Positions 47,661 to 58,900 of a stretch of DNA of 64,000 bases are shown here, piece by piece. The stretch lies in the NCBI RefSeq assembly GCF_016859285.1, contig NC_053408.1, positions 10,679,213 through 10,743,212 on the forward strand, given 5' to 3'. How positions within the stretch are numbered: position 1 is the stretch's first letter; each line of letters begins with the position of its first letter. Below the pieces are notes generated by a model. The model did no database searches. It was given only the letters and a program-made list of their open reading frames with translations, and was not told the origin of the DNA. The DNA comes from Xiphias gladius (taxonomy: Eukaryota; Chordata; Actinopteri; Istiophoriformes; Xiphiidae). A program made the position numbers and the translations under genes.

Positions 47661-50600
47661 GTCTTTGGCAGGTGACCAATAAAAAAAAAAAATCAAATTT
47701 ATGGGTTAAAATGAAATGAAGACCTTTTTAGAGACATAATTTGTGAGACGTGCTGCCTGGGGAGTGTGCAGAAGGGTTTGGAGGGGACTTTTAGTTATCT
47801 TGGACACTTCAGGTTTATCTTGGGGACCATTGCTGTAAACTGTACTACTTAAGCTCGAGTTTTAAAACCTTAAGGGTTCATTTGCGAAAACTAAATTTAA
47901 AAGCTGTTAGGCAAGCTGATTTTTCACTAATTTCCTCCTTGAGCTTGACAAATACAGTAGATGTTCATATCCAAAACATTGGAGACTGTTGTCAGTATCC
48001 CTCAGTTTTCTCTAGCTTTGATGAAAACTACTCATAAAAGACATGGAGCACCTACAATCCAAGAATCTAGGTAATTTTTTAGGGCAGTGGTGTACGAACT
48101 ATACGTGTAAAACAGCACAGGAAATTGCCTGATAAAAGATACAGTAGCAGGGAGACCTGTTCAATACAGCCTTAAATATATATAGTGGGGAAAAACAGCA
48201 AAGAGGCATATGCTTGACTTCACTGGGACGACGTAATCTAGTCATGTTTCTAGTCATGTCTGTGGTGGGTATAGGTTCAAATGTCTAACTTCAGCACAGG
48301 CTTCGTATTTACTCTCACTGAATAATAAGACTAGGATTCTTTCTCTATTTCCAGGTGAAACTGATTAATGCAGCTTTAGCCCTTAAATGCTTGTGAAAAT
48401 ACTTGCCATAGATGCCCTTGCCATCTCTGTGAATGTAGTCATACTACCATATCTACCCCCTGTCTACACCAAGCAGTCTGCATGCACTTTGAGTGACTGC
48501 CCTGGCCATCGTGGTGACACGCTTATTCATCTCATCTCTTGTGTCTTCTCAGATCATCGCATCTCAGTGCTGCTGTCCATCTTTCCTCTCCTCCCTCTAT
48601 ACTGCTGACTGTTTTTCCACTGACCCCGCCACCTCCACACTTCTGTCGGTGCCCTCATCCGTTCTCCTCTAATCCCGCCGGTCTGTCTTCACTCTGTCCC
48701 TTGGCTGTCTGAAGTCCTGCAAGTTGAGAAAGTGGTTCGGATGACTCCTCTCACTCCGCGTCTCCTTTGTCCTCCCTCCTCTGCTGCTAAATCAACACGT
48801 CACCTACTTTGGGAGGAAAGATTACATGCTCACTGGCGCTTCCCCTAAATCATTCCCCCATCCTCTTTTTAATTCTTTTCACAGTGGCTTTACATCGTCT
48901 CTCCCTAAAACAGTGACATCAACAAATAAATACCAGTATCACTCCATTTATTTCCTTTCAAAATTCTTGGTCTAAACTGTCTTCAGGATAGCCTTTTTGG
49001 CTGAGACGTTATGAGTCTCTCAAAAACGTTGCTTTTTAATTTTTACATCCTCCTTAAAACTAAATCACAACTGACATATCCCACACACACAGCACAATTT
49101 TGATATTGACAGTTGTAGTTTAGAGTAAAGTTCACTCTTGACGTTGGAAACTCTCAACTCTCAACAATCTCAACTTAAGGTCCTTTTAGTACAGGTATTG
49201 GCTCTTTTAATCATACCACGTGACCTTCGTCATTCAAACTGATTCATCATTTAGGCTATGGAACAGTCCATAATCCAAATAAATTCTGTTTAAAGTGATA
49301 TAAAACAGAAAAAAGCAGCAAATATTTAAAATATGAGAAGCTTTAACTAGGAATTTTCTGGGGCATTTTTACTTAAATGACTTAAATGATTAATCAATTA
49401 TCAAAGTAGTTGATTACTTTTCTGTTGATTGACCTATCCATTAATCAAAGTTGTCATGAAAATGTAGATGTTCAAAATTCTGTTTTTTACATGTATTTTT
49501 ATGTGCATTTTAATATTTTTTTTTGATGATGATGATGATGATGATGATAGCCTAATTGACCCTTCGGGTGTAAGACTGTGTGGTAATACTTTAGAATCAA
49601 AGTTATGAAGCACACAGCAGAAACAGATGAATCAGATAATGGCTTTATATTCCTGTTACAATTATACATTACACATGTAAATGAAGTTTAAAATACATAT
49701 GCCAAAGATACAGCAAACCACTAAAAAAAAAGAAAAGAAAAGATAAAGTTAGCATATTAGTCAAGCAGAGTCCTAACAGCACATCATTTTATTTTGTTGT
49801 TGTGAAGTAATTTTTAAGATGGTATTAAAAAAACACTATAGTTTGGTGATATGGGGTCATTTCATATCCCTGAAAATGTCAAACTCAAAATTTTCTTCCT
49901 GTTTAACATTGAATCTCTTTTACATCATATCAAGTATAGAGCATTTAATTATTGCAGAAAAACTCCACTGGTACACAGACAGTTAAAGTAAACTAAAATA
50001 CATTTTCAATTATCCTAGCATCAGAAGGAGTAAAGCTCACAGAACTTTAGTCTCCTAATCACAAAGCATTAATGGATTAGGTTTAGATCTCAAAAAATGT
50101 CAGGGTCAAACTCCAGCTGAATTGATTTTTAATCACAAATGAACACTTTGTTATTAGAGCAGCAAATCTGACAGTGCAGATAAACACATTTCCATAAATA
50201 TACATTTTTACTATTATGTTGGTTTGTTAACACTTTCTTTTCTACTCCCTGAGAAATTAAAACACTGGTTAAAGGAAACTTCCAGCACTTATACGGCATT
50301 ATGTTGTTTTTCAAGGCTAGAAATATTTATTAATTAGCAAACTTATGACTTATCCATTTTACTGCTTTTCATCAGCACCAAAACTTTCTTATTTCTAACT
50401 ATAATGGCTTAACTGAATGAATACAACTATACACTCAATTATTACTACTACCTCTGGCCTGAAGTCACTTGACAGGATCAATATGAGTGATTTGTTTACT
50501 TGTGTGCAAATTAACATGGAGAACAACCTTTAATAGGCTGCAAAAATCAACAAGTGTACAGAACAGATGCCCCATTAGTCACTGGAATTTAGACCGCTTA

Positions 50601-51753
50601 TTCTAAACAAGACGGAAAAATCAAAATAAGACCCTGCTACACAATAGCCCACTTCTCACTGAATTTGAACAGAATGATAAAATGCTAAAAACAGACTTGA
50701 ATACAAGTGCTCTTTTTTTTTGATATTTCTGAATAATTTTCCCAGTGCCTGTCACAAATTTAGTGAGGCAAAAGGAGGTTACATGTTCAGTTAAATATGC
50801 AAGTAAACCAAAGAGGCTGATACCGACACCATTCCCTCACGACATTGAACTCTAACTGGGAATACATTTAAACATAAAGAAGATATTAAAGATATCCTCC
50901 CCAACGTAAACAGCCTTTTCGTCAATATTAATATTCAATGTTTTCATAGGATACAAGTACAATGAGTACTAATGACTACACACACACAAGAATTTAAAAT
51001 CTTCAAGTGGTACTTTGCATTACACTTTCTTCCATTGTTTCAGAGTCAGAGGGTATAATAGTGGGGCCAAAGTGCAGGCGTATGGCTACAGCATTCTCTT
51101 TGGATCTCATGCTGGTGTAGATTACTGCTCTATAATCAAGCCCTAGATTAGGTATCAGTAATGACGTGGTGGAGAGTGCACAGGAAGTGTACCTGAGTCT
51201 CTGTCCTCTTATTCTTGTCCCTGCCCGAAACAACATGTGTGGGCTGTTATCTCAGATCATGCCACAACACCTGATCCTCCTTATGTGTAAAATGTCGGGG
51301 CCTTGAAAACACAGAGACCCTCCAAGATGGAAGAGTTTTAAGTTGTTGTTCTTGGTCGCTAAAATATCTACACTCTCACCTTACATGTGACCTGAAATTC
51401 CACGGCTCCCTTTGCTCAAAAACATCAGATACAGTGAGATGGTGAAATGTAAAATAAGTAACATTCATATCGAAGGGGATGATGTGTCAAATGAGCTGAC
51501 TGCATTGGATTTAGTTCACTCCAGAGCAAACTAGACACAATTTCGGTTGATCGTTCTTGAGAATCAAAAGTTAGTGCATCATCAATACTGCATATCTCCA
51601 TTATTGATCCTGATAATCTTAACCACTGAGTTTATTTATTTGCATTCCAATGGGAGTCCTGTTATTAAATACTGCACTTACTACTACCTAATTCTGCATA
51701 CACACTTAACTTAGTACCCATTAATTAAGATGTCTTCTATACTTACACTTATA
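47661..51753. other. Intergenic, gjc1 to phospho1, part 2
   Basis: AT-rich DNA with a copy of the ATTAATC-rich repeat at about 49375-49460 and a (GAT)8 microsatellite at 49525-49548. AATAAA hexamers on the minus strand near 51634-51642 could end a long phospho1 3'UTR. No gene recognised. Confidence 0.45.
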
Positions 51754-52194
51754 CATTTTGGGAAATATGCTTAATCTCTTTCTGGCCGAGAATACGTGAA
51801 AATACCACTCTCTTACCTGCATGGTAACTATGCTGCCGGTTAGCTTAGCATAAAGACTGGAAACAGGAGGAAACAGCTAGCCTGGTTCTGTCCCAAGGTT
51901 AAAAATAAACGAAAACCTGCCGTTTTATGAGGGGGCTTATGTGCTTGACTACTTCTTGACTGGAAGGAGTAACTTCCCGGAGTCTGGTTGAGACACAGCG
52001 TGTTAATTTGTGAGCTTTAGAGGTGCTAGCTGGTGGATTTTGTTACCTGTAGAATGGTTTCCAGTCTTTGTGCTAAGCTAAGCTAACCAGCTGCTGGCTA
52101 CAGCTACATGGTGAGAGTGGCCTTGATCTTCTCATCTAGCTCCCGGCAAGAACGCGAATAAGCTAAATTCCTAAATTGCCAAACTATTCCTTTA
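51754..52194. mobile_element. Foldback element, copy 3 (most complete)
   Basis: Two inverted arms of about 200 bases. Left: TTTTGGGAAATATGCTTAAT, CTTTCTGGCCGAGAA, GGTTAGCTTAGCATAAAGAC, TGGAAACAGG. Right, inverted: GTTTCCAGTCTTTGTGCTAA, GCTAAGCTAACCAGCTGCTG, CTAGCTCCCGGCAAGAA and the terminal CTATTCCTTTAA. Middle part is unique and noncoding. It starts 235 bases beyond the phospho1 stop, so it may lie inside that gene's 3'UTR. Confidence 0.8.
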
Positions 52195-52363
52195 ATACAT
52201 TAGATTCAAATAGGTGCACACTGTTTGGCTACATCTTTATAAGTAGTACCAAGTGTGACTAAGGTGAAATCATGCATAAGCTGCTGCTCACGAGGACAAG
52301 GGTTGTTGCACCTTTGCTGTATTTTCCCCCCTCTTCCTCACTCTCTTTCACACAGACACACAG

Positions 52364-52364
<1 letters not shown>

Positions 52365-52395
<31 letters not shown>
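52365..52395. repeat. (CA)n microsatellite in phospho1 3'UTR
   Basis: Uninterrupted CA repeat 34 bases beyond the phospho1 stop codon, continuing into GA/CA-rich sequence up to the coding region. Confidence 0.95.
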
Positions 52396-52398
<3 letters not shown>

Positions 52399-52428
52399 GA
52401 TCGAGAGAGAGAGACACACACACACATC

Positions 52429-53208
52429 TCATCTCTCCTTCATTATTTTGTTCAGGCGGACCACAATGTCCTCACCACTGGCCCAAGGAACTACATTTGC
52501 CTTGCACTTGGCTGCCTGGGACTGCTGCATCCCCAGCAGCAGCCTGTGCATGGGGAAGTCCATCCTGGGGAAGGCTGTGTCCCCGGGCCCCAGAGCCAGA
52601 GAGGGACAGATGTCATTGGCTCCGTCTCCGATATAGAATACCTTCTGGAAGGGTGCACCTCCACGCTCCTTTTCTCGGCAGGCCAGATAGTCGCGAAGGA
52701 TCACCTGCTTGCACATGTTGTCAGGACAACGGGAGCACGAGTGGGAGTGGAAAGGGAGAAGCACAAGCCGGCCAGTCGCATCAAAACTGGCCGGGTTTGT
52801 GAAAATCTTCCGAAAAAGGTGACGCACCCCGGCATGCTCGAGCCACGTCTCGATGAAGTACATGTTGGCATCAGAGACCACCACTAACTCAAAATCCTGC
52901 TGGTGGCTCTGCAGATAGTGGAGGAGGTTCAGGAGGCCAGGCGTTGGCGGGATCTTCTCCACTGCTGAACGGATGGAGTCCTCAGACACACCCTGCTCCG
53001 CCATATAGGCCAAGACCTTCTGCATGTGCTCGTTGTAATGCCCCTCCCTGTAGCTGTTTTTCAGCCAGTCAGGGAGCCGCCGGCCCGGCAGAGCACTCAC
53101 CACAGCATCGTCGCTGCTCTCATTGATGATGGTCTCATCAAAGTCGAACAGCACCAAGTAGCGCTGTTCCTGTGGCGCTGCGTGGATTCGGTTTGATGGA
53201 GCTGTCAT
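52429..53208 (-). CDS. phospho1: PHOSPHO1 phosphoethanolamine/phosphocholine phosphatase
   Basis: HAD-superfamily phosphatase that releases phosphate from phosphoethanolamine and phosphocholine in matrix vesicles during bone and cartilage mineralisation (family knowledge). The 259-residue chain shows the HAD motifs: FDFDETI with nucleophile Asp22 and Asp24, VVSDAN (Ser102), Lys179 before FYIGDGAND (Asp185, Asp189). The cysteine-rich HSHSCSRCPDNMCK segment is typical of PHOSPHO1/2. The DFDET form, the SDDAVV segment and C-terminal VVPW favour PHOSPHO1 over PHOSPHO2. Length agrees with the roughly 267 residues I recall for human. The coding region is uninterrupted; an acceptor lies at 53243 (cctatag before 53242), so upstream exons are noncoding or encode another leader. 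The ATG has A at -3. The 3'UTR begins next to a CA microsatellite. Confidence 0.93.
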   Translation of the reverse strand: MTAPSNRIHAAPQEQRYLVLFDFDETIINESSDDAVVSALPGRRLPDWLKNSYREGHYNEHMQKVLAYMAEQGVSEDSIRSAVEKIPPTPGLLNLLHYLQSHQQDFELVVVSDANMYFIETWLEHAGVRHLFRKIFTNPASFDATGRLVLLPFHSHSCSRCPDNMCKQVILRDYLACREKERGGAPFQKVFYIGDGANDICPSLALGPGDTAFPRMDFPMHRLLLGMQQSQAAKCKANVVPWASGEDIVVRLNKIMKER

Positions 53209-53242
53209 CTTTGGTGTGTGGGGAAAACAGTGAGCGGTCCCT
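53209..53242 (-). other. phospho1: 5'UTR part of phospho1 coding exon
   Basis: The 34 bases before the ATG follow a pyrimidine-rich acceptor (ccccacctccttttcctatag on the minus strand), so the mature 5'UTR continues in at least one exon upstream. Confidence 0.6.
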
Positions 53243-54819
53243 CTATAGGAAAAGGAGGTGGGGGGAATGAAACACAGTCAGTAAGTTCCTTTTTTTTCTT
53301 TGCCAAGGACAACTGATACTGAACAGCACAGTAGTGCTTTATTGAAAGCCTACTGTAAAAATAAACAGTTAATGGCAGGACACCAGGGTTCAGTTAACCT
53401 GCTCTGAAACAGGCATGGGTTAAGGATGTATCAAAATGTATAAATACTCTCATTTAGGCCATAAGCCATAGGTGAAACACATCTTTACAAGAGTAAAGGA
53501 AGGGGGCAAAGGTTGAATTCAAAATGTAAACAGGATGTTCACTACACTTAGCAAAAAGGAAACATCCTCAAAGTCGCCCAAACGGTTTTTATCTTCAAGA
53601 AATGTCCAATCACTGCATAACCTTCTGATATGCAACACACAGTCATACGCTCCCTGTACTGATCGCACTTCGCCACACAGACATTCATTCATTCCTTAAG
53701 GTCTGAGGAGAGAGAGAGAAAAAAAAACAAAAACAAACTCACTCAGACATTTAATTTATATACACCTCATGCCAGATCTCAGACTAGTGCCAGCTCTGTA
53801 TTTACACAGCGGATATATTTGTATCTCAAGGCCTTCGCTGTCACAGGCATGTAACTTGAGGGAAGAGAGAGCCGTTGTGTCCCAGCATACTTTTACCATA
53901 AGTGGAACACACGAGGGGTGTTGAGAAAAAACTCTACACTCGACTGGACAATTTCAAGTACTACTTTTGAGGAACTTCCATTTTATGCTACTTTATACCT
54001 CTACTCCAACACATTTCAGAGGATTAATCGTGTAATGTGTACTCCCACTACAAAGCCAAAGCGCAGTAAATACAAATTTAGTCAAAAGTGAGTTATGGCC
54101 AGGATATTTGACTTTTTGACATCTGTTTTACCGTATAAGAATGAATATACTATAAAAAAAAAATGTGTAATTTGGGGGCAAAAAAAAAAAAGGAAAAAAA
54201 AGTTAAATTTGTGAGAACTAGAAAACAGAAGGGGGGAAAAAAAACTGAATCACCGATGTTGATGCTCCAGCATTTTAGTAACCGAGTGTGTTAAACCACG
54301 TAAATAAGGACGTAGCTAAAAAAGAAAAACAAGATCACACCAGTCAACAGCTGAGCGAGTTCCACTGTAAGCTAGCTGGCCTAGCTTAGCGGAGTAGCGG
54401 TAGCTACCTCCAGGCGATTTCACAATGACGCGACGAGGTCAAGATGCCTTTAAGTCGCACATTTAAACGCATTTCATTCAAGATTATTTCACGAAACCAG
54501 CTCATCGGGAGAAAGAGGACGAGGGAGCGAGAACACAGTTTTGTTTTTGTAGATGCTAGTTAGCCTTCCCCCCTTAGATTGTTGACGCATCGAGTGCAGT
54601 TTCTGTTAATGTTTTTGGCCCCATTCGACGTCAAGTCTGCGACAAAGGTTGATAATCATGTTTTAGACTTTACATATCTGTTACACAGCTCGTCCTCAAA
54701 ACTTCGGTAAACAGCGATACTAATAATCAGTTAACGGCATTATAATGTTCTGCACGATGAGTCCCCCGCCGTCAATTCTTAATGGCACTTTGGTGATGAT
54801 ATACTCTTTTACTCGTAAG
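53243..54819. other. phospho1 5' intron, proximal part
   Basis: Noncoding. A dispersed fish repeat fragment lies at about 53930-54060 (TTTATGCTACTTTATACCTC, TACTCCAACACATTTCAGAG). GTAGCTA/GCTAGC/CTAGCTTAGC words cluster at 54310-54420 and GCTAGTTAGC at about 54555. Poly(A) runs at 54150-54245. Confidence 0.45.
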
Positions 54820-55887
54820 GGCCACTGTGTCTCTCCTTCACTTATGACAAGTCGGGGGTCTGAGCACACCTCTTCCGCCGCCGGAGCCCAGTTGCGTGGG
54901 GCTGACACGCCGGTCGTGCGGGCGTTGCAGCACAAACTGGCAGCGGGCTGAAACTGAAACCCCGCGCAGTGAACAGCGGAGAAGGGAAGACGCGCGACCT
55001 GCTTGCCTCCCCCCCCGCCCCCAGGACGAGGTTCACGTTGTGATGTAAGATCGTCCATGCCTCGTTTCACAAGCAGCTTGCAACACCGGTTCGGTTTGAC
55101 GGCACCTGGCCTGTGCCTCACACGAATGACCCGGTGGAGGGTGACACTCGGTGCCAAGCGATTACACTGACCAGAGCCGCTCGGGGGGCCGGAAGAACAG
55201 ACCGCCACGACCATCAGTCCAAAAATAATCCAAAAACGAGTCAGTTTATGGGAAGAGCTTAGCCCTTATATTTAAAAAAAAAATATATGTTTACCATTAC
55301 ACCTACATATACGTATTTCAATATGGTTTTCTGGGTTACGCTTGGCCTGTCGGATCACGATCAAATGCATGCACGCCGTATTTATCTATTTCTGAATGTA
55401 CGTGTTTACCTACCGACATTGACAGCTCACTGACGGTGTAATAACAGGACACCGGCTAGTTTGGTGCCCAGTGATCTAAACGTCCCGTAACCGGCAGGGT
55501 TTGGCTGCGCGGGACGCCATGTGCCAAGTGAGCGTAAGACCTGATCACCCCCAGCAGCCCCCCTTCATTACCGGGACATATCCACACACCGAGCAGTGTA
55601 ATTTTAACCCCCCCCCCTCCCCGAAGCGCTATTCCTGTGTAAGAGGTTACCGGTGAAAGTCATTAGCGCGGCTCTGTCAGGAGTCATTAGGCTGACCGGG
55701 TTGACTGTACGTCCTAGCGGCGAAGGGTAAAAGGCACATTCAAGCGGCAGAAAACCCCACACGGAAGGCAAGAAGAAGCGGGCAGGAAAAAGCTGCGGAG
55801 GCGCAAGACGGAGAAAACAGGCCTACCGGTGAGCGGGGATGGTAGGCTACGTGCCCGGCTCCGGCAACCGCATCCCAGTCACTATAA

Positions 55888-55900
<13 letters not shown>
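54820..55900 (-). promoter_or_regulatory. phospho1: CpG-rich region, candidate phospho1 promoter
   Basis: This is the only CpG-dense stretch between phospho1 and vat1 and stands out from AT-rich flanks. It lies 1.6-2.7 kb upstream of the phospho1 acceptor at 53243. Minus-strand donors such as CACCG then GTAACC (near 55647-55655) could end a noncoding first exon. A 164-codon minus-strand frame (54720-55214) crosses the region but resembles no protein I know and is low-complexity. I infer a promoter from base composition and position. Confidence 0.4.

Positions 55901-55921
<21 letters not shown>
55891..55921. repeat. T31 homopolymer
   Basis: Run of 31 T at the right edge of the CpG-rich region; assembly length may be unreliable. 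Confidence 0.95.
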
Positions 55922-55925
<4 letters not shown>

Positions 55926-58900
55926 GAGACTCCTTCGGCAGCACAGAGGGTATTCCCATTTAAAGCCACTGCGTCAAGTTAACCGGTGTAAACGCGTGGC
56001 CTCCGCAACCGACCTTTCAGATTAAAAGCACCACGGAAGAACATTCGTGGGATCGACGTTCCGGGGGGTAATTCAAAGTAGCAATAAATATAGGCAAACA
56101 GTCTGGTTCCTACTGGCACTTACATGTGGGTAAAGTGGAAGGAAACAAGACTGCGAGGCACAAGGGATTAGCAACTAGGATTTTTAAAGGATAAATACAT
56201 TATTAATTATTATTATTATAGATAGGTATTTTTGTAAACACTAGGCTCCTACAGGTTACAGTACAGTACAGCTTTAAAAAAAACAACAACAAATTATACT
56301 ACTATTTGCTCTTTGAGTATACTGGTAATTGACTATTATTGAGCTATCAGTCTACTGAAAATGTTCAGGGAACACATTTACATGAAGCACAAGATAAATT
56401 CAGAGTGTACCTCAAATACAACACAAAGGGTAATTGTAGAGGAAATTTAAAGTAGCAGCTTCAAATCACAGTAAAGTTATTCAAAGTTATTCCATTTTAA
56501 TACAACCAAGTAATTTAAAATATGTTGAAATTAGCATTGAATTGTATGTAAGTTGTTCACACACTTAAAAGTTGTTCCATATTGCAAATTTAGTAATATA
56601 ATTTTGAAAAAAAGAAAATTCACTTGGGATTTGTCAGCATGGAAAAGACAAGTTTATTTTTGAAAAACATGATGCTTCCAGCTGTCTTCATGTTGTTTCT
56701 CACTGGGCCCCTCTGGAGCCAGCCTTTTCCACCTCATGGAATTGGAAATTGTGATTATAATGTACAGTGCTGTATGTTTTCTGGTGAATTTGGATTCAAA
56801 GTACATTTTAGTCTAAGAATATTGACGGACCTAGTAACAACGAACGTGACTGACGATCAAACAGCTGCTGCACTTTAGAAGGGAAACACGTTGTAGGTCA
56901 AACACAAGCTGTCTCTTTAGCTTGTGCTGGAAATGTCCGTCTAAAAATACATGAAGGCATTTCTTTTGGCTTGAGTCAGCAGCAGCTACAAGTATAGGGC
57001 TGTCATCCGCTGCAGACAGCTGAGGGTTAAACAAAAGACGTCATCTAATTCACCAAGCCTGTGTAGAGCATATGCCGAATAAAGGGGATGGACAATTTCT
57101 TAGTGAGGTAAGAACAAGATAAATGCCCAGAGTTAAATTCCGTGCTGACAGAGGAAGGGAATAAGAAGCATATTCTTATCTCGGCATCAGACCTCTCCGC
57201 CCTTTATAAACATACTGAAGTCCATGTGTTCAGGCATTCAGTGCATTAACAATATTCTGAGATAACTTGCACGGAAAGATGACTGCATGTAAAACAATAC
57301 ATCTTCGGTTTATTTTTAGATTTTTGGCTCAAACTGATGAGGCCCTGAGTGTGAACTTAGTTTTATTGGCATACGGGGCCTTAACTATTTATCCAGGGTG
57401 GAGAGTAACTACATGAGAGGTCAAGTGTTGTAGGCCTAAAGCTACAGTTTGTTTGAGTCACCTGTACATTTGTGTTCAAGAACAGTGTTTGCATTTTATG
57501 GTATTTGTACTTCAGACCCGAACCCGTAACACTTCACTTCGGTAAAGTTGAGTGATGCAGGTGTACATTTGTACTCCTCAGTTTTTGTGTTTTAAACTAA
57601 TGTTTTAAAAGGAAGGAAAACTGAGTGGCATGTATCTGACTGTTTTCCTGTAGCATATTTGTGATTTAACGCAACCTTTGCACTGAAACGGCCAAACTTT
57701 AACACGGTTAACGCTGGCCTGTTCAGGCAAGAAATATCAGCATTGGTCATTAAAATCCCTCCACACTCATACATGATCACGAGATAGTCATGGACACTTC
57801 CTTACCAAGGAAGATGAATCAGAGATGCTGAGGCAGACTTGTCGGGATCAGACAAAGCAATTGACCCAGTATTGTCTGTTAATGGACAACACAGGCTTCT
57901 TCTGTACGATTCATCCTATGTAAAGCCAAAAATCTCTGTTGTTTATTCAATTTATGTTTAATTAGGACAATCCCCATCCAGTTTTGTTTATTTAAAAACG
58001 ACTCATAAGATATTGTTGATAATTATTTGTGTTTTTAAAAAAACTGATGGCTCTGTAGGAACATAATCTATGTGGTTTGGAGTAAATGACTTATCATTCG
58101 TACAAAAACCAGTGTGGTCCCTTTAGCATTGGTTTGTTGGGACAAGACAATCCAACAACCGTCAATTGCCGAAACTCTGCTCCTACATACATGTACATGT
58201 GAGGACCCCTGCTGGTTGGCATGCATATTTAAGGATAATGCTCAACCAGATAAAAACTGTTTCCAGATCCAGATTACTGTTCTTTGTAGGCTGTAATTTT
58301 AAATCTCACTTTAACTAGGCCATGATCTCACCCACGGTTTGTTTTCTTTGCTGTATTTTAGGATCTTATTCGTTTAGGGTCACCACACCAGTCTGAAGTG
58401 AAGCAGGGCTTGTACAGAAAAATGACATTAAGTGACTCCTATCTCGTTATTGAATATAGTTTTTTTAACCTGTCATTTAGTTTGGACCTTAGGATTTAAC
58501 ATCAGCCTACCTGACGGTGATAAGACTTCTTGTAGAGGTCAGTAAAAGTCATCATCTACTGAAAGCCCCTTTAAGCAACATGGAAAAAAAATTCAGTGAT
58601 TTACGAGCTTAGATGAGGATATTTGATAACACTTTAATAATACAGACAGGTTAGTGCCATATGAACACAGAAGGCCTATGCAAGTGTGCATAAAGTGTGT
58701 ATAAAAATGAAAAAAAGGCAGCATTGTTCTATCATGAATAGTCACACATCAAATATTTGGGCAACACCGCTTACTGAGACATAAAACGGGTTTGGACCCT
58801 CATGTGTAACAACATGGTTACTTTTAGTAAAAGCTAAAAAAAGCCAAAGTAAAATAAATTAATTAAAAATTAAAGTGTGCTTGACTACTTGAATGGGTAT

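Noticed and set aside
48387-48608. 73-codon plus-strand frame
   Set aside because: No domain, splice partner or family likeness; intergenic.
52255-52887. 210- and 176-codon plus-strand frames across phospho1
   Set aside because: Antisense shadows of the phosphatase exon extended through the CA repeat.
54720-55214. 164-codon minus-strand frame in CpG-rich DNA
   Set aside because: No family likeness, GC-rich low-complexity content with few stops expected, no splice-linked partner; kept only as part of the CpG-rich region.
56624-56878. 84-codon plus-strand frame with a hydrophobic signal-like start and three Cys
   Set aside because: AT-rich intergenic context, no homologue known to me, no flanking splice or promoter signals; short frames with such starts occur by chance.
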